Assembly (NCBI GenBank): GCA_030065815.1
Contig: JASJCU010000021.1
Coordinates: 1-41,868, forward strand
DNA length: 41,868 nt
From: Gammaproteobacteria bacterium
GTDB taxonomy: Bacteria; Pseudomonadota; Gammaproteobacteria; Chromatiales; Chromatiaceae
Direction: 5' to 3'
Every line of letters starts with the position of its first letter. Within the stretch, counting starts at the first letter, position 1. The notes beneath the pieces were generated by a model. The model was not told the origin of the DNA and ran no database searches. It saw nothing but the letters and a program-made list of their open reading frames with translations. The translations under genes were made by a program, and so were the position numbers. Below are positions 16,079 through 25,871 of this stretch, one piece after another.

Positions 16079-16095
16079 TACCAGACAGTCCAGTT
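16079..16095. promoter_or_regulatory. TetR-type operator 2 (imperfect palindrome)
   Basis: TACCAGACAGTCCAGTT matches operator 1 at 14 of 17 positions, keeps the AGACAGTC core, and is centred 34 bases from it. It lies just past the -10 box. Two spaced sites suggest cooperative binding of two dimers. Confidence 0.72.
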
Positions 16096-16157
16096 TGACG
16101 GAAATTCTAGCCGAGAAACCGGCCGACCGCCAGCCGACGCCGCGGAGGCGCAGACCC

Positions 16158-17324
16158 ATGACCGACATCATCCGGCCCCGATTGATCCTGTCCACGCTGG
16201 CCGTGGCCGGCCTGCTCGGCGCCGTTACGGCGGGCCTCGTGGTCGCGAACCCGCGCCCCGCGACCGTCGCCGCGGCGGCCGCCGCGCTGCCGGTCGAGAC
16301 CGTGGCGCTGACGCTGCAGGACGGTTACACGGTGCGGCGCGAGTTCTCCGGTCGCGTGCAGGCGGCGCGCGCGAGCGACGTCGGTTTCGAGATCCCCGGG
16401 CGACTCGCACGCGTGCTGGTCGACGAGGGCATGTCGGTCGAGGCCGGCCAGCTGCTCGCCGAGCTCGACCGCGAACGCCTGGCCGCACAGCGTGCCGAGC
16501 GCGTCGCCGCGCTGGCCGAGGCCGAGGCCAGGCTGGCGTTGGCCGAGGTCACGCTGCGCCGCCTGCAAGGCGTAGTCGACCAGGGCGGCGTGTCGCGCCA
16601 GGGCCTCGACGAGGCGCGCGAGGCGCGACGTGCCGGCGCGGCCGCGCGCGCGCTGGCTGCACAGCGCGTTGACAGCATCGACGTCGAACTGGCCAAGACG
16701 CGGCTGCTGGCACCGTTCGCGGCGACCGTCGTCGCGCGCAGCGCCGACGAGGGCCGCGTACTCGCCAGTGGCCAGGCCGTGCTGACGCTGCAGGAACGCG
16801 ACAGCCCCGAGATCCGCATCGGCGTCGCCGGCCTGGCACTCGACCGGCTGGTCGCCGGACAGCGCTACACGCTGGCCTGGCGCGACCGGCCGATCGCCGC
16901 GCGCCTGCGGGCATTACTGCCGCAGCGCGCCGCGACCGCGCGCACCGTCGATGCGCTGTTCGACCCGGTCGCGCCGCCGGCCGGCATGCTGCCCGGCGAC
17001 CTGGTCACGCTGACCCTCGACAGCCGGGTTGCGCAGCGCGGCGCCTGGTTGCCGCTCGGTGCACTCGCCGAGGGTCGGCGCGGGCTGTGGAGCGCCCTGG
17101 TCATCGAGTCGCTGGACCTGCCCGACGACGCCCTCGCCGCGACCCACCGCGTCGTACGGCGCACCGTCGACGTCGTCCATCACGACGACGAGCGGGTGTT
17201 CGTGCGCGGCGCCCTGCGTGACGACGAACGGATCGTGACGACCGGCCTGCAACGTATCGTCCCCGGCCAGCTGGTGCGTCTCGCCGCGGCGCCGGTCGTC
17301 GTCGCGGAGAGCCGTCATGACTGA
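16158..17324 (+). CDS. RND efflux periplasmic adaptor (membrane fusion protein)
   Basis: The 388-residue adaptor joins an inner-membrane RND pump to an outer-membrane channel. It begins with a membrane anchor or signal segment (about residues 8-30, LILSTLAVAGLLGAVTAGLVV). The lipoyl half-motif REFSGRVQAARASDVGFEIPGRLARVLVDEGMSVEAGQLL comes next, then an alpha-helical hairpin rich in Ala/Arg/Glu (about 110-195), the second lipoyl half TRLLAPFAATVVARSADEGRVLASGQAVLTL and beta-barrel domains. The ATG at 16158 has a GGAGG upstream; an ATG at 16095 would place an arginine-rich stretch before the anchor. Its end overlaps the pump start by 8 bases, showing tight coupling. No outer-membrane factor gene is present nearby. 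Confidence 0.93.
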   Translation: MTDIIRPRLILSTLAVAGLLGAVTAGLVVANPRPATVAAAAAALPVETVALTLQDGYTVRREFSGRVQAARASDVGFEIPGRLARVLVDEGMSVEAGQLLAELDRERLAAQRAERVAALAEAEARLALAEVTLRRLQGVVDQGGVSRQGLDEAREARRAGAAARALAAQRVDSIDVELAKTRLLAPFAATVVARSADEGRVLASGQAVLTLQERDSPEIRIGVAGLALDRLVAGQRYTLAWRDRPIAARLRALLPQRAATARTVDALFDPVAPPAGMLPGDLVTLTLDSRVAQRGAWLPLGALAEGRRGLWSALVIESLDLPDDALAATHRVVRRTVDVVHHDDERVFVRGALRDDERIVTTGLQRIVPGQLVRLAAAPVVVAESRHD

Positions 17325-20300
17325 GCGCGACGCCAATGACGACACGCCGACCACGCTGTTCACGCGCAACCCCCATCTGCTGATCCTGACCATCGTCATG
17401 ATCCTGGTCGCCGGCGCGTCGGCGCTGCTGACGCTGCCGCGCATCGAAGACCCGCGCATCACGACCCGCAACGCGACCATCATCACGCCATACCCGGGCG
17501 CCACCGCCGAACGCGTCGAGGCGCTGGTGTCTAAGAAAATCGAAGACCGCCTGCGCGAACTGGCCGAGATCAAGACCATCGAGTCGACGTCGCGCAACGG
17601 CATCTCGGTGGTCAACATCGAGCTGCAGGACTGGGTCGGGGCGGACGATAACGAACAGATCTTCTCCCAGGTCCGCGACCGCCTCGACGCCGCGGCAGCC
17701 GATCTGCCGGCCGCCGCCGGCATACCCGAGTTCGACGACATGCGCGGCGCCGTCGCGTTTTCGCTGATCTACGCGCTGGCGTGGCGTGACGACGCCATCG
17801 GCGAGCTCGGCATCCTCAAGCGCGTCGCCGAGCAGCTCGCCGACCGCCTGCGCAACCTCGCCGGCACCGAGCAGGTCGTGATGTTCGGTGTCGCCGACGA
17901 AGAGATCCGGGTCGATGTCGACGCCGCCGAGGCCGCCGCACTCGGCCTGACGCCGGCCGCGGTGGCGCAGCGCATCGCGACCGCCGATGCGCGCCGCTCG
18001 GCCGGCACGCTGCGTGCGGCGAGCCGCGACCTGCCGCTCGAGGTCGACGGCGCACTCGATTCCGTGCAGCGTATCGCCGCGGTCCCGCTGGCCGACAACG
18101 GCCGTGGCGGGCTCGTGCACGTCGGCGACATCGCCGCCGTCAGCAAGCAGTGGCAGGACCCGCCCGAGCAGATCGCACTGCACGACGGCCGCCGCAGCGT
18201 GCTGATCGCGGTGCGCACCGAGACCGACATCCGCCTCGACCGCTGGGCCGAGCAGGCGCGCGCGACCGCGCAGACGTTCGCCGCCGACCTCGACGGCGCT
18301 CTGACCCTCGACAGCGTGTTCGACCAGAGCCGCTACACCGGCGAGCGCCTCGGCGGCCTGGCCGGCAACCTGCTCGCCGGTGCCGGCGTCGTGGTCCTGG
18401 TCGTCTGGGTCATGATGGGCTGGCGGCCGGCGCTGATCGTCGGCGCGGCGCTGCCGTTGTCGGCCGGGCTGTCGCTGTTCGGCCTGACGCTGTTCGGCGA
18501 GCAGATCCACCAGATGACCATCTTCGGCATGATCATCGCGATCGGCCTGCTGATCGACAACGCCATCGTCATGACCGACCAGGTGGTCGCGCGGCGGCGC
18601 GCCGGCGACCCGCCGACGCTGGCCGTCGGCGCGGCGATCCGCCACCTGTTCGCGCCGCTGGCCGCATCGACGCTGACGACGATCCTCGGCTTCATGCCGG
18701 TGTTCCTGCTGCCCGGCAACGTCGGTGACTTCGTCGGCCCGATCGCGATCGCCGTCGTGCTCGCGCTGATCGCGTCGTTCGCGCTGGCGATGACCGTGAT
18801 CCCGGCGCTGGCCGGGCTGCTGGCCGATGCCGAGCGGCGCAGCGGCCGGCGCTGGTGGCGCGACGGTGTGCGCAGCGCGCGCGTCTCCGCCGGCTACCGG
18901 CAGCTGCTGGCGCTGGCCGTGCGCCGTCCGCGCCTGACCCTGCTCGCCAGCGCGGCGCTGCCGCTCACCGGCTTCGTGCTCGCCGGCGGCCTCGGCATGC
19001 AGTTCTTTCCGCCGGCCGACCGCGATCAGATCGAGATCCAGGTGTGGATGCCGGCCGGCACCGCTATCGCCCATACCCACGCACGGCTGCGCGCGATCGA
19101 GCAAACGATCCGCGACGACGCCGCGGTGCGCCACGTGACCTGGGTCGCCGGCGCCAGTTCGCCGCCGGTGTATTACAACCAGCTGCGCGAACAGGACAAC
19201 AACCCGCGCTACGCGCGCGGCGTCATCGCGCTGCGCGACAGCGCCGCGGCGAAGCGGTTCGAAGCGGTGCTGCAGGACCGCCTGACCGAGCACTTCGGCG
19301 ACGCCCAGGTGATCGTCAGGGCGTTCGGCCAGGGTCCGCCGATCCGCGCACCGATCGGCCTGCGCGTCTTCGGTCCGGATGCCGACCGCCTGCGCGAGCT
19401 CGGCGAGCGCCTGCGCGCGTTGCTGCACCGTCAGCCGGCCGTCACCCACACCCAGGCGTCGATCCAGGGTGGCGAACCGAAGCTGTGGCTGGACGCCGAC
19501 GAGCACCAGGCGCGGCTGGCCGGCCTGACCCTCGGCGGGATCGCAAACCAGTTCCAGGCCGCGCTCGATGGCCGCGTCGGCGGCCGCGTACTCGAAGACC
19601 TCGAGGACCTGCCGGTCCGCATCCGCTATGCCGACGGCGACCGCCGCAGCGTCGACGCGATCAGCACGCTGCGCCTGGGCAGCGCCGGCAGCGACGACTG
19701 GATCCCGGCAAACGCACTCGGCAGCGTGCGCCTGAGTCCGGCCCTGCAGGGCGTAACGCGGCGCAACGGCGAGCGGGTCAACGAGATCAACGGCTACCTG
19801 CGCCAGGGGGCGCTGCCGATCGAGGTCACTGCCGCGGTCATGACCGAGATCGACGCCGGCGCGCTGCAGCTGCCGCCCGGTTACCGCATCGAGCTGGCCG
19901 GCGACAGCGCCGAGCAGCAGCGCGCGGTCGGCCAGCTGCTGACCTATGTGCCGCTGCTCGCGACGCTGATGATCGCGACGCTGGTGCTGTCGTTCCGGTC
20001 GTTCGCGCTGGCCGGCCTGATCGGCGTGGTCGCGCTGTTCTCGGTCGGGCTGGGGATGCTGTCGCTGTGGGCGGGCGGCTACCCGCTCGGTTTCAATCCG
20101 CTGATCGGCAGCGCCGGCCTGATCGGCGTCGCGATCAACGGCAGCATCGTCGTGCTCGCGGCGATCCGTGCCAACCCGAGCGCACGTGCCGGCGACGACC
20201 GCGCGATCATCGCCGAGACGCTCGGCGCGACGCGCCACATCGTGTCGACGACACTGACCACGGTTGCCGGTTTCATGCCGCTGCTGCTGTTCAGCGGCGG

Positions 20301-20466
20301 CGACTTCTGGCCGCCCCTGGCGATCGTCATTGCCGGCGGTGTCGGACTCAGCGGCATGCTGTCGCTGCTGCTGACGCCCGCCGCGTATCGGCTGCTGGCG
20401 CGCCACGTCGCGACCCCGCAAGCGGCGCGCGCTGTACTACCGCGCGCGGGCGCGGCGATGCGATAA
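17317..20466 (+). CDS. RND family efflux transporter permease
   Basis: This 1049-residue proton-driven inner-membrane pump has the standard RND layout: a first helix at about 15-37, a large periplasmic loop, six helices (about 335-510), a second loop and a second helix bundle to the end. The TM4 proton-relay motif reads GLLIDNAIVMTDQV (around residue 414), with one Asp followed by Asn instead of the Asp pair of AcrB. FFPPADRDQIEIQVWMPAG marks the start of the second loop. It fits the HAE1-like drug-efflux branch more than metal exporters, which carry other residues in TM4. Substrates cannot be told from sequence. It is translationally coupled to the adaptor and under the TetR-type operators. 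Confidence 0.93.
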   Translation: MTERDANDDTPTTLFTRNPHLLILTIVMILVAGASALLTLPRIEDPRITTRNATIITPYPGATAERVEALVSKKIEDRLRELAEIKTIESTSRNGISVVNIELQDWVGADDNEQIFSQVRDRLDAAAADLPAAAGIPEFDDMRGAVAFSLIYALAWRDDAIGELGILKRVAEQLADRLRNLAGTEQVVMFGVADEEIRVDVDAAEAAALGLTPAAVAQRIATADARRSAGTLRAASRDLPLEVDGALDSVQRIAAVPLADNGRGGLVHVGDIAAVSKQWQDPPEQIALHDGRRSVLIAVRTETDIRLDRWAEQARATAQTFAADLDGALTLDSVFDQSRYTGERLGGLAGNLLAGAGVVVLVVWVMMGWRPALIVGAALPLSAGLSLFGLTLFGEQIHQMTIFGMIIAIGLLIDNAIVMTDQVVARRRAGDPPTLAVGAAIRHLFAPLAASTLTTILGFMPVFLLPGNVGDFVGPIAIAVVLALIASFALAMTVIPALAGLLADAERRSGRRWWRDGVRSARVSAGYRQLLALAVRRPRLTLLASAALPLTGFVLAGGLGMQFFPPADRDQIEIQVWMPAGTAIAHTHARLRAIEQTIRDDAAVRHVTWVAGASSPPVYYNQLREQDNNPRYARGVIALRDSAAAKRFEAVLQDRLTEHFGDAQVIVRAFGQGPPIRAPIGLRVFGPDADRLRELGERLRALLHRQPAVTHTQASIQGGEPKLWLDADEHQARLAGLTLGGIANQFQAALDGRVGGRVLEDLEDLPVRIRYADGDRRSVDAISTLRLGSAGSDDWIPANALGSVRLSPALQGVTRRNGERVNEINGYLRQGALPIEVTAAVMTEIDAGALQLPPGYRIELAGDSAEQQRAVGQLLTYVPLLATLMIATLVLSFRSFALAGLIGVVALFSVGLGMLSLWAGGYPLGFNPLIGSAGLIGVAINGSIVVLAAIRANPSARAGDDRAIIAETLGATRHIVSTTLTTVAGFMPLLLFSGGDFWPPLAIVIAGGVGLSGMLSLLLTPAAYRLLARHVATPQAARAVLPRAGAAMR

Positions 20467-20543
20467 CAGGGACCGGGCTAGGCGGCGCGCACACGCCGCC
20501 ATCTGACCGCGGCGCGGCGGAGACGTGCCGGCGGTGTCGCCGC

Positions 20544-20729
20544 CTACTGCGCGATGCGAATGTTGGTGTAGCCGCAGCTGTGCATCATGCGGCGCATCTG
20601 GCTCTGGCTGCCGAACATGCAGCGCACGTAGCAGCGGCCATGGTGGGTGCCGGAGCGGTCGCGGTAGTCGAATTCGACCAGGCGCGGCCTGCCCAGCCAG
20701 TCCAGCAGTCGGTTGATCAACGCGTGCAT
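20544..20729 (-). CDS. Small conserved-looking basic protein, 61 residues
   Basis: MHALINRLLDWLGRPRLVEF is followed by DYRDRSGTHHGRCYVRCMFG and a helix SQSQMRRMMHSCGYTNIRIAQ. A strong ribosome-binding site (GGAGG, six bases before the ATG on the minus strand) and sensible composition support a real gene. It has three cysteines, a helical start and a strand-like middle. I recognise no family. It converges with the RND pump gene, whose end is 77 bases away. Confidence 0.7.
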   Translation of the reverse strand: MHALINRLLDWLGRPRLVEFDYRDRSGTHHGRCYVRCMFGSQSQMRRMMHSCGYTNIRIAQ

Positions 20730-21020
20730 GGCGTTTCCTCCGCCGTTCTTTCCGTCCGTCGCCGCTGCGCGGCACCCAAGGTGTCGCATTCCCGGCGTCC
20801 GACAGATCCGCTGCAATCCGCGTGCCGCCTCAGCCAAGTTCGGGCGTCGCCCGACCGGAACCACGGTCGGCACACGCTGCAGTCATCCGTGTTATCGGCA
20901 CCACGCGGCAGATGCGTAGCACCGCACAACATTTCGGGAACGGGGTTCGCGTCGCGGCTGTGGACCGGCGACGCCATGCAGGCAGGGAAGCGGGCTACCG
21001 GCGCGGCGCCGCCCGGTGGG
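20730..21020. other. 291-base spacer with short hairpins, no gene seen
   Basis: This lies between two small minus-strand genes. It holds CGGGC/GCCCG (20841-20853) and CCGACCG/CGGTCGG with a 6-base loop (20851-20870), which overlap and could be alternative folds in the leader of the 61-residue gene. Open frames here are compositional shadows. Confidence 0.4.
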
Positions 21021-21227
21021 TCAGGCGTCCATGTCGGGTATCAGCATGCTCTCGATGCGTGCTATCGAATCCTTGAGCAGCAGTTTGCGCTTCTTCAGGC
21101 GGCGCAGGCGCAGCTGGTCGACGTGCACGCTGTCGGCGAGACCCGTGATGGCCTCGTCGAGATCGCGGTGCTCGATGCGCAGTTCGGTCAGCCGGGCCCG
21201 CAGTTCGTCGTCGGATAGTTCGTTCAA
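21021..21227 (-). CDS. DUF465/YdcH family small protein
   Basis: The 68-residue product is almost entirely helical: LRARLTELRIEHRDLDEAITGLADSVHVDQLRLRRLKKRKLLLKDSIARIES. The H.DLD..I pattern and the LKKRKL.LKD.I stretch are the signature of the DUF465 (YdcH) family of short coiled-coil proteins common in proteobacteria, whose function is not settled. The length matches the family. It lies between the small basic gene and the DctD-like regulator on the same strand, 65 bases after the regulator stop. Confidence 0.92.
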   Translation of the reverse strand: MNELSDDELRARLTELRIEHRDLDEAITGLADSVHVDQLRLRRLKKRKLLLKDSIARIESMLIPDMDA

Positions 21228-21292
21228 TTGGTGCTCTCGGTCGGCGCTGCGCGCTGCCTGGCGAAGACGTTAGCCGCAACGCAGGCCGCTGT

Positions 21293-22657
<1,365 letters not shown>

Positions 22658-22683
22658 TCGATCAGGATACTGCGCCGGCGATC

Positions 22684-22710
22684 GACAAGCACGCGCCGCA
22701 AGCGCTTGTC
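22684..22710. repeat. Inverted repeat upstream of the SCP2-like gene
   Basis: GACAAGC and GCTTGTC, perfect 7-bp arms separated by 13 bases, lie between the divergent regulator and SCP2-like genes. A second small stem, CAGGA/TCCTG (22710-22725), follows directly. They could be a regulator-binding site for either gene. Confidence 0.5.
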
Positions 22711-22818
22711 AGGACAGAAATCCTGCCGCGGCGGGCCACGTTGACGCCCCCGTCCGGCTGCGCTACTTCTTAGAGTCACCCCGAAGACTGCAACACCTGG
22801 CTACCAAGGAGAAAAACC

Positions 22819-23223
22819 ATGGCCGAACTGTTTTCCGCGCAATGGATGAACGAACTCAAGGACGCCTGGAATGCCGAACCGGAGGTCCGCGACAAGCTCG
22901 CCGAGATCAACTTCAACTCAGTGATCACGTGCGGCTTCAAGGACGAGGACCAGCCACGTGGTGTGTTCGTCGTCGAAAACGGCGAGTGCGTGCGCGCCGG
23001 CGACTATGCCGGCGAGGCGCCGGATTGGGACATGCGCGCGTCGCGTGACGACTGGATGAAATGGGTCGACAAGGGCATCGGCATGGCCGGCATGGGCACC
23101 GCGTTCGCGATGGGCAAACTCAAGTTCAAGCACGGTGACTTCAAGTCGATGATCAAGGACCCGCGCATGGCCGGCCCGTTCGTCAAGAGCTTCGGCCTGA
23201 TGCAGAAGATCGGCGCCGAGTAG
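22819..23223 (+). CDS. SCP2-like (sterol carrier domain) protein
   Basis: This 134-residue soluble protein starts MAELFSAQWMNELKDAWNAEPEVRDKLAEINFNSVITCGFKDE, with a later VENGECVRAGDYAGEAPDWDMRASRDDWMKWVDKGIGM and a final KFKHGDFKSMIKDPRMAGPFVKSFGLM. This is the usual plan of bacterial SCP2-like domains, which bind lipids or acyl chains in a hydrophobic tunnel. A clear AAGGAG ribosome-binding site precedes the ATG. It is transcribed against its neighbours and splits the kinase/regulator pair. Its lipid partner is unknown. Confidence 0.82.
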   Translation: MAELFSAQWMNELKDAWNAEPEVRDKLAEINFNSVITCGFKDEDQPRGVFVVENGECVRAGDYAGEAPDWDMRASRDDWMKWVDKGIGMAGMGTAFAMGKLKFKHGDFKSMIKDPRMAGPFVKSFGLMQKIGAE

Positions 23224-23369
23224 CGTGCCCTGCCGCCGCGACGGCAGGTGTGGACCGCGCGACGCGCAGACGGACACGACAGGCGCACCGATCCGCGACA
23301 GCGTGTCGCGCACCTTGCCGGTCTGGCCGGCTGCGCCGTGCCGGCATGCCCGGACAGCGCGCCATTGGG

Positions 23370-25220
23370 TCAGCGCTCGCCACGCCCGGCCTGGCGCCGC
23401 TCTTGCTGCCAGGCGGCCAACGTCAGCGTGAACACCGCGCCGCCGTCGGCGGCGTTGTCGGCGGTCAGCGTGCCACCGAGGCGCTGCGCGATCGTATGCG
23501 AGATCGACAGACCGAGGCCGAGGCCGCCGTCGCTGGTCGTAAAGAACGGATCGAAGACATGCGCCAGGTTGGCGGCCGGAATGCCGCGCCCGCTGTCGGC
23601 GACCTGCATGTGCACGCGCTCGCCGTCGCGACGCGCAGTTACCTCGATGCGCTTGATCTCGGCATCGCCGAGCGCATCGCAGGCGTTGCCGATCAGGTTC
23701 ACGAGCACCTGTTCGAGCTGCACCATGTCGCCGGCGACGTAGAGGTCGTCGGCGACGTCGACGACCAGCTCGATGCCGCTGTGCTCGATGCGCGTGCGCA
23801 GGATGCGCAGCGCACCGTCGAGGCACGACTGCAGTGGCACGCGCAGGCGCTGGCCGCTGGATTTGCGTGAGAACACCTTGAGCTGGCCGCTGATCTGCGC
23901 CATGCGCGAGGTCAGCTCGCTGATCTGTTGCAGGTTCCAGCCGGCCTGCTCGAGGTTCTCGCGCTCGAGGTAGGCGCGCGCGTTGTCGGCATAGGTGCGC
24001 ATCGCGGCCAGCGGCTGGTTGAGTTCGTGATTGATGCCGGCCGACATCTGACCGAGCGCGGCCAGCTTGGCTGCCTGGATCAGCTCGTCGCGCGTGCGCT
24101 CGTGTTCCTCGACCTCGTGGCGCAGCAGGCGGTTGGCCTCGGTCAGGTCGCTGGTGCGCCGGTCGACGCGGTTCTCGAGCTCGACCAGCGCCTCTTCCAT
24201 CGCCACCCGGCGCTCCTGATCGCGCTCGCGCCGGCGCCGCCGGCGCGCTGCATACAACCACGCGGTCGTCGCCAGCAACACCAGCAGGCTCATCGCGAAC
24301 AGCCGCGTCTGCCAGACCTGCGGCGCGATGACCTGCTGCGACACCAGCAGCTGGACCCGCCAGTCGGCCTCGGGCATGTCGGTCGCGACGGCGATGTAGC
24401 CGGCGCCGCCGGGCGCGCCGATCTGCAGCAGGCGCGCCCCCGATGCGAGACGCCGTTGCTCGCGGTAGCTGATCGGTGACAGCACGGCATCCGGGTAGCG
24501 TCGCGATGCGCGGATGCGCGCGATCGTCGCCGCACTCAGCGGCCCGACCGTGCGGTAGCGCCACTCCGGGCGCGTCGACACGAAGATCACGCCGTCGGGA
24601 TCGGTGACGACCAGTTCCGAGCCCTTGTCGCGCCAGACGTTCTCGAGCGTGTCGATGTCGATCTTGACGACGACGACGCCGAGCGGGTCGTCGCTGTCGC
24701 CGACCGGGTACGAGAAGTAGTAACCGCGCCGCCCCGACGTCGTACCCAGCGCGTAGTAGCGACCGGCGCGGCCCTGCATCGCCGCGGTGAAGTACGGTCG
24801 AAAACCGAAGTTGCGGCCGACGAACGTCGGCTCGTCCTGCCAGTTGCTGGCCGCCTGGGTCACGCCGCTGGCGTCCATCAGGTAGACATCCAGCGAGCCG
24901 GCGATCGCGTTGACGTGGCCGAGGAAGCGGTTGACCTGGTCGCGCTGCTCGGCATTGCTGGGCGCGATCAGCAGGCTGTGCAGGCGAAAATCGTCGGCGA
25001 GCAGCGGCGGCAGGTAGGCGAAACGGTCGAACTGGCCGACGAGGTGCGAGACGTACAGGTCGAGCTCCTGGCGGGCCTTGCGTTCGATCTCGCCGAGCAG
25101 CACGTCGCGCTGCAGGCTGCCGGCGAACCAGGACAGCGCGAGGATCAGCGTCGCGAGCAGCCACCAGCCGGCCGAGCGGCTGGCGCGCGCGACATCAGCC
25201 GCCCAGTTCGAGAACGCCAT
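23370..25220 (-). CDS. DctB-like membrane sensor histidine kinase
   Basis: The 616-residue kinase has a first membrane helix (about residues 17-35), a double-Cache-type periplasmic sensor ([55 protein letters not shown]) and a second helix (near 300). A coiled coil, a HisKA domain with His398 in [26 protein letters not shown] and an ATPase domain ([34 protein letters not shown]) follow. The [10 protein letters not shown] and NHELNQPL stretches are typical of DctB. Such sensors commonly read C4-dicarboxylates or related acids. I chose the ATG at 25220, with GGAG five bases before it, over a longer arginine-rich extension. The start overlaps the end of ridA by 26 bases. Confidence 0.92.
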   Translation of the reverse strand: MAFSNWAADVARASRSAGWWLLATLILALSWFAGSLQRDVLLGEIERKARQELDLYVSHLVGQFDRFAYLPPLLADDFRLHSLLIAPSNAEQRDQVNRFLGHVNAIAGSLDVYLMDASGVTQAASNWQDEPTFVGRNFGFRPYFTAAMQGRAGRYYALGTTSGRRGYYFSYPVGDSDDPLGVVVVKIDIDTLENVWRDKGSELVVTDPDGVIFVSTRPEWRYRTVGPLSAATIARIRASRRYPDAVLSPISYREQRRLASGARLLQIGAPGGAGYIAVATDMPEADWRVQLLVSQQVIAPQVWQTRLFAMSLLVLLATTAWLYAARRRRRRERDQERRVAMEEALVELENRVDRRTSDLTEANRLLRHEVEEHERTRDELIQAAKLAALGQMSAGINHELNQPLAAMRTYADNARAYLERENLEQAGWNLQQISELTSRMAQISGQLKVFSRKSSGQRLRVPLQSCLDGALRILRTRIEHSGIELVVDVADDLYVAGDMVQLEQVLVNLIGNACDALGDAEIKRIEVTARRDGERVHMQVADSGRGIPAANLAHVFDPFFTTSDGGLGLGLSISHTIAQRLGGTLTADNAADGGAVFTLTLAAWQQERRQAGRGER

Positions 25221-25581
25221 CCATCTCCACGCTGGCGCCGCGCGGCAGTGCCGCGACGCCGAGCGCCGCGCGTGCCGGGAAAGGCTCGGCGAAGTACTCG
25301 GCCATGATCTCGTTGACCAGCGCGAAGTTGGCCAGGTCGACGAGGAACACATTGAGCTTGGCCATGTCGTCGAGGCGCCCGCCGGCCGCGGTCGCGACCG
25401 CGGACAGGTTGTCGAACACGCGCCGGATCTCGGCCTCGGTGTCGCCGTCGACCAGCGTCATGGTCTGCGGGTCGAGCGCGATCTGCCCGGACAGGTAGAC
25501 GGTCGTGCCGACCTTGACGGCCTGGGAGTAGGTACCGATGGCCTGCGGCGCCTGGTCGGTCTTGATGATCTCGCGGGGCAT
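25195..25581 (-). CDS. ridA: RidA family enamine/imine deaminase
   Basis: The 128-residue protein hydrolyses reactive 2-aminoacrylate and related imines made by PLP enzymes. Family landmarks: [25 protein letters not shown] near the start, a conserved arginine in the [24 protein letters not shown] stretch (with the Arg and Glu that bind the substrate carboxylate) and a trimer-type length. The ATG at 25581 follows GAGGAG six bases upstream. It is transcribed together with, and overlaps, the DctB-like kinase gene; the link between the two is unclear. Confidence 0.93.
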   Translation of the reverse strand: MPREIIKTDQAPQAIGTYSQAVKVGTTVYLSGQIALDPQTMTLVDGDTEAEIRRVFDNLSAVATAAGGRLDDMAKLNVFLVDLANFALVNEIMAEYFAEPFPARAALGVAALPRGASVEMDGVLELGG

Positions 25582-25625
25582 GCGCAACTCCTCGAACTGA
25601 CGCGGAAATTGACTAGACTGCGGGT

Positions 25626-25871
25626 ATGTCGCGACTTTATCGAATGCACCCGGTGCTGCCCAGCCTGTTGCTGGGCATCGCGTTCCCGTGGCTGGTGGCC
25701 TGCGAGGCCGAAGCGCCGCCGAAGGCGACCGCCGAAGCGGTCCCGAATGCCTACCTCGAACGGCTGCAGGAGGCCGAGGCGGTCAAGCACACGATCGAGC
25801 AGCGCAATCTCGAACAGCAACGCATCGACGCGCTGATCGGCCGCGGTCAGGCCGCACCGCCGGGCCGCTGA
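25626..25871 (+). CDS. Small predicted lipoprotein
   Basis: The 81-residue product has a basic start, a hydrophobic stretch ([17 protein letters not shown]) and the lipobox LVAC with Cys26, so it is probably lipidated. The mature part is a charged helix ([34 protein letters not shown]) that could form a coiled coil. No family is recognised. The next plus-strand region is empty; the gene end overlaps the end of lnt (transcribed oppositely) by 25 bases. lnt itself adds the third acyl chain to lipoproteins. Confidence 0.72.
   Translation: MSRLYRMHPVLPSLLLGIAFPWLVACEAEAPPKATAEAVPNAYLERLQEAEAVKHTIEQRNLEQQRIDALIGRGQAAPPGR

Noticed and set aside
17101-20421. A 1106-codon minus-strand open frame opposite the RND pump
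   Set aside because: It is an antisense shadow of a well-supported gene; the composition is rich in Arg, Gln, Asp and Ala with no motif.
22732-22750. Possible sigma-54 promoter before the SCP2-like gene (GG-N10-GC at GGCCACGTTGACGC)
   Set aside because: Only the spacing fits; the GGCAC and TTGC bases are largely absent, so GC-rich chance is more likely.
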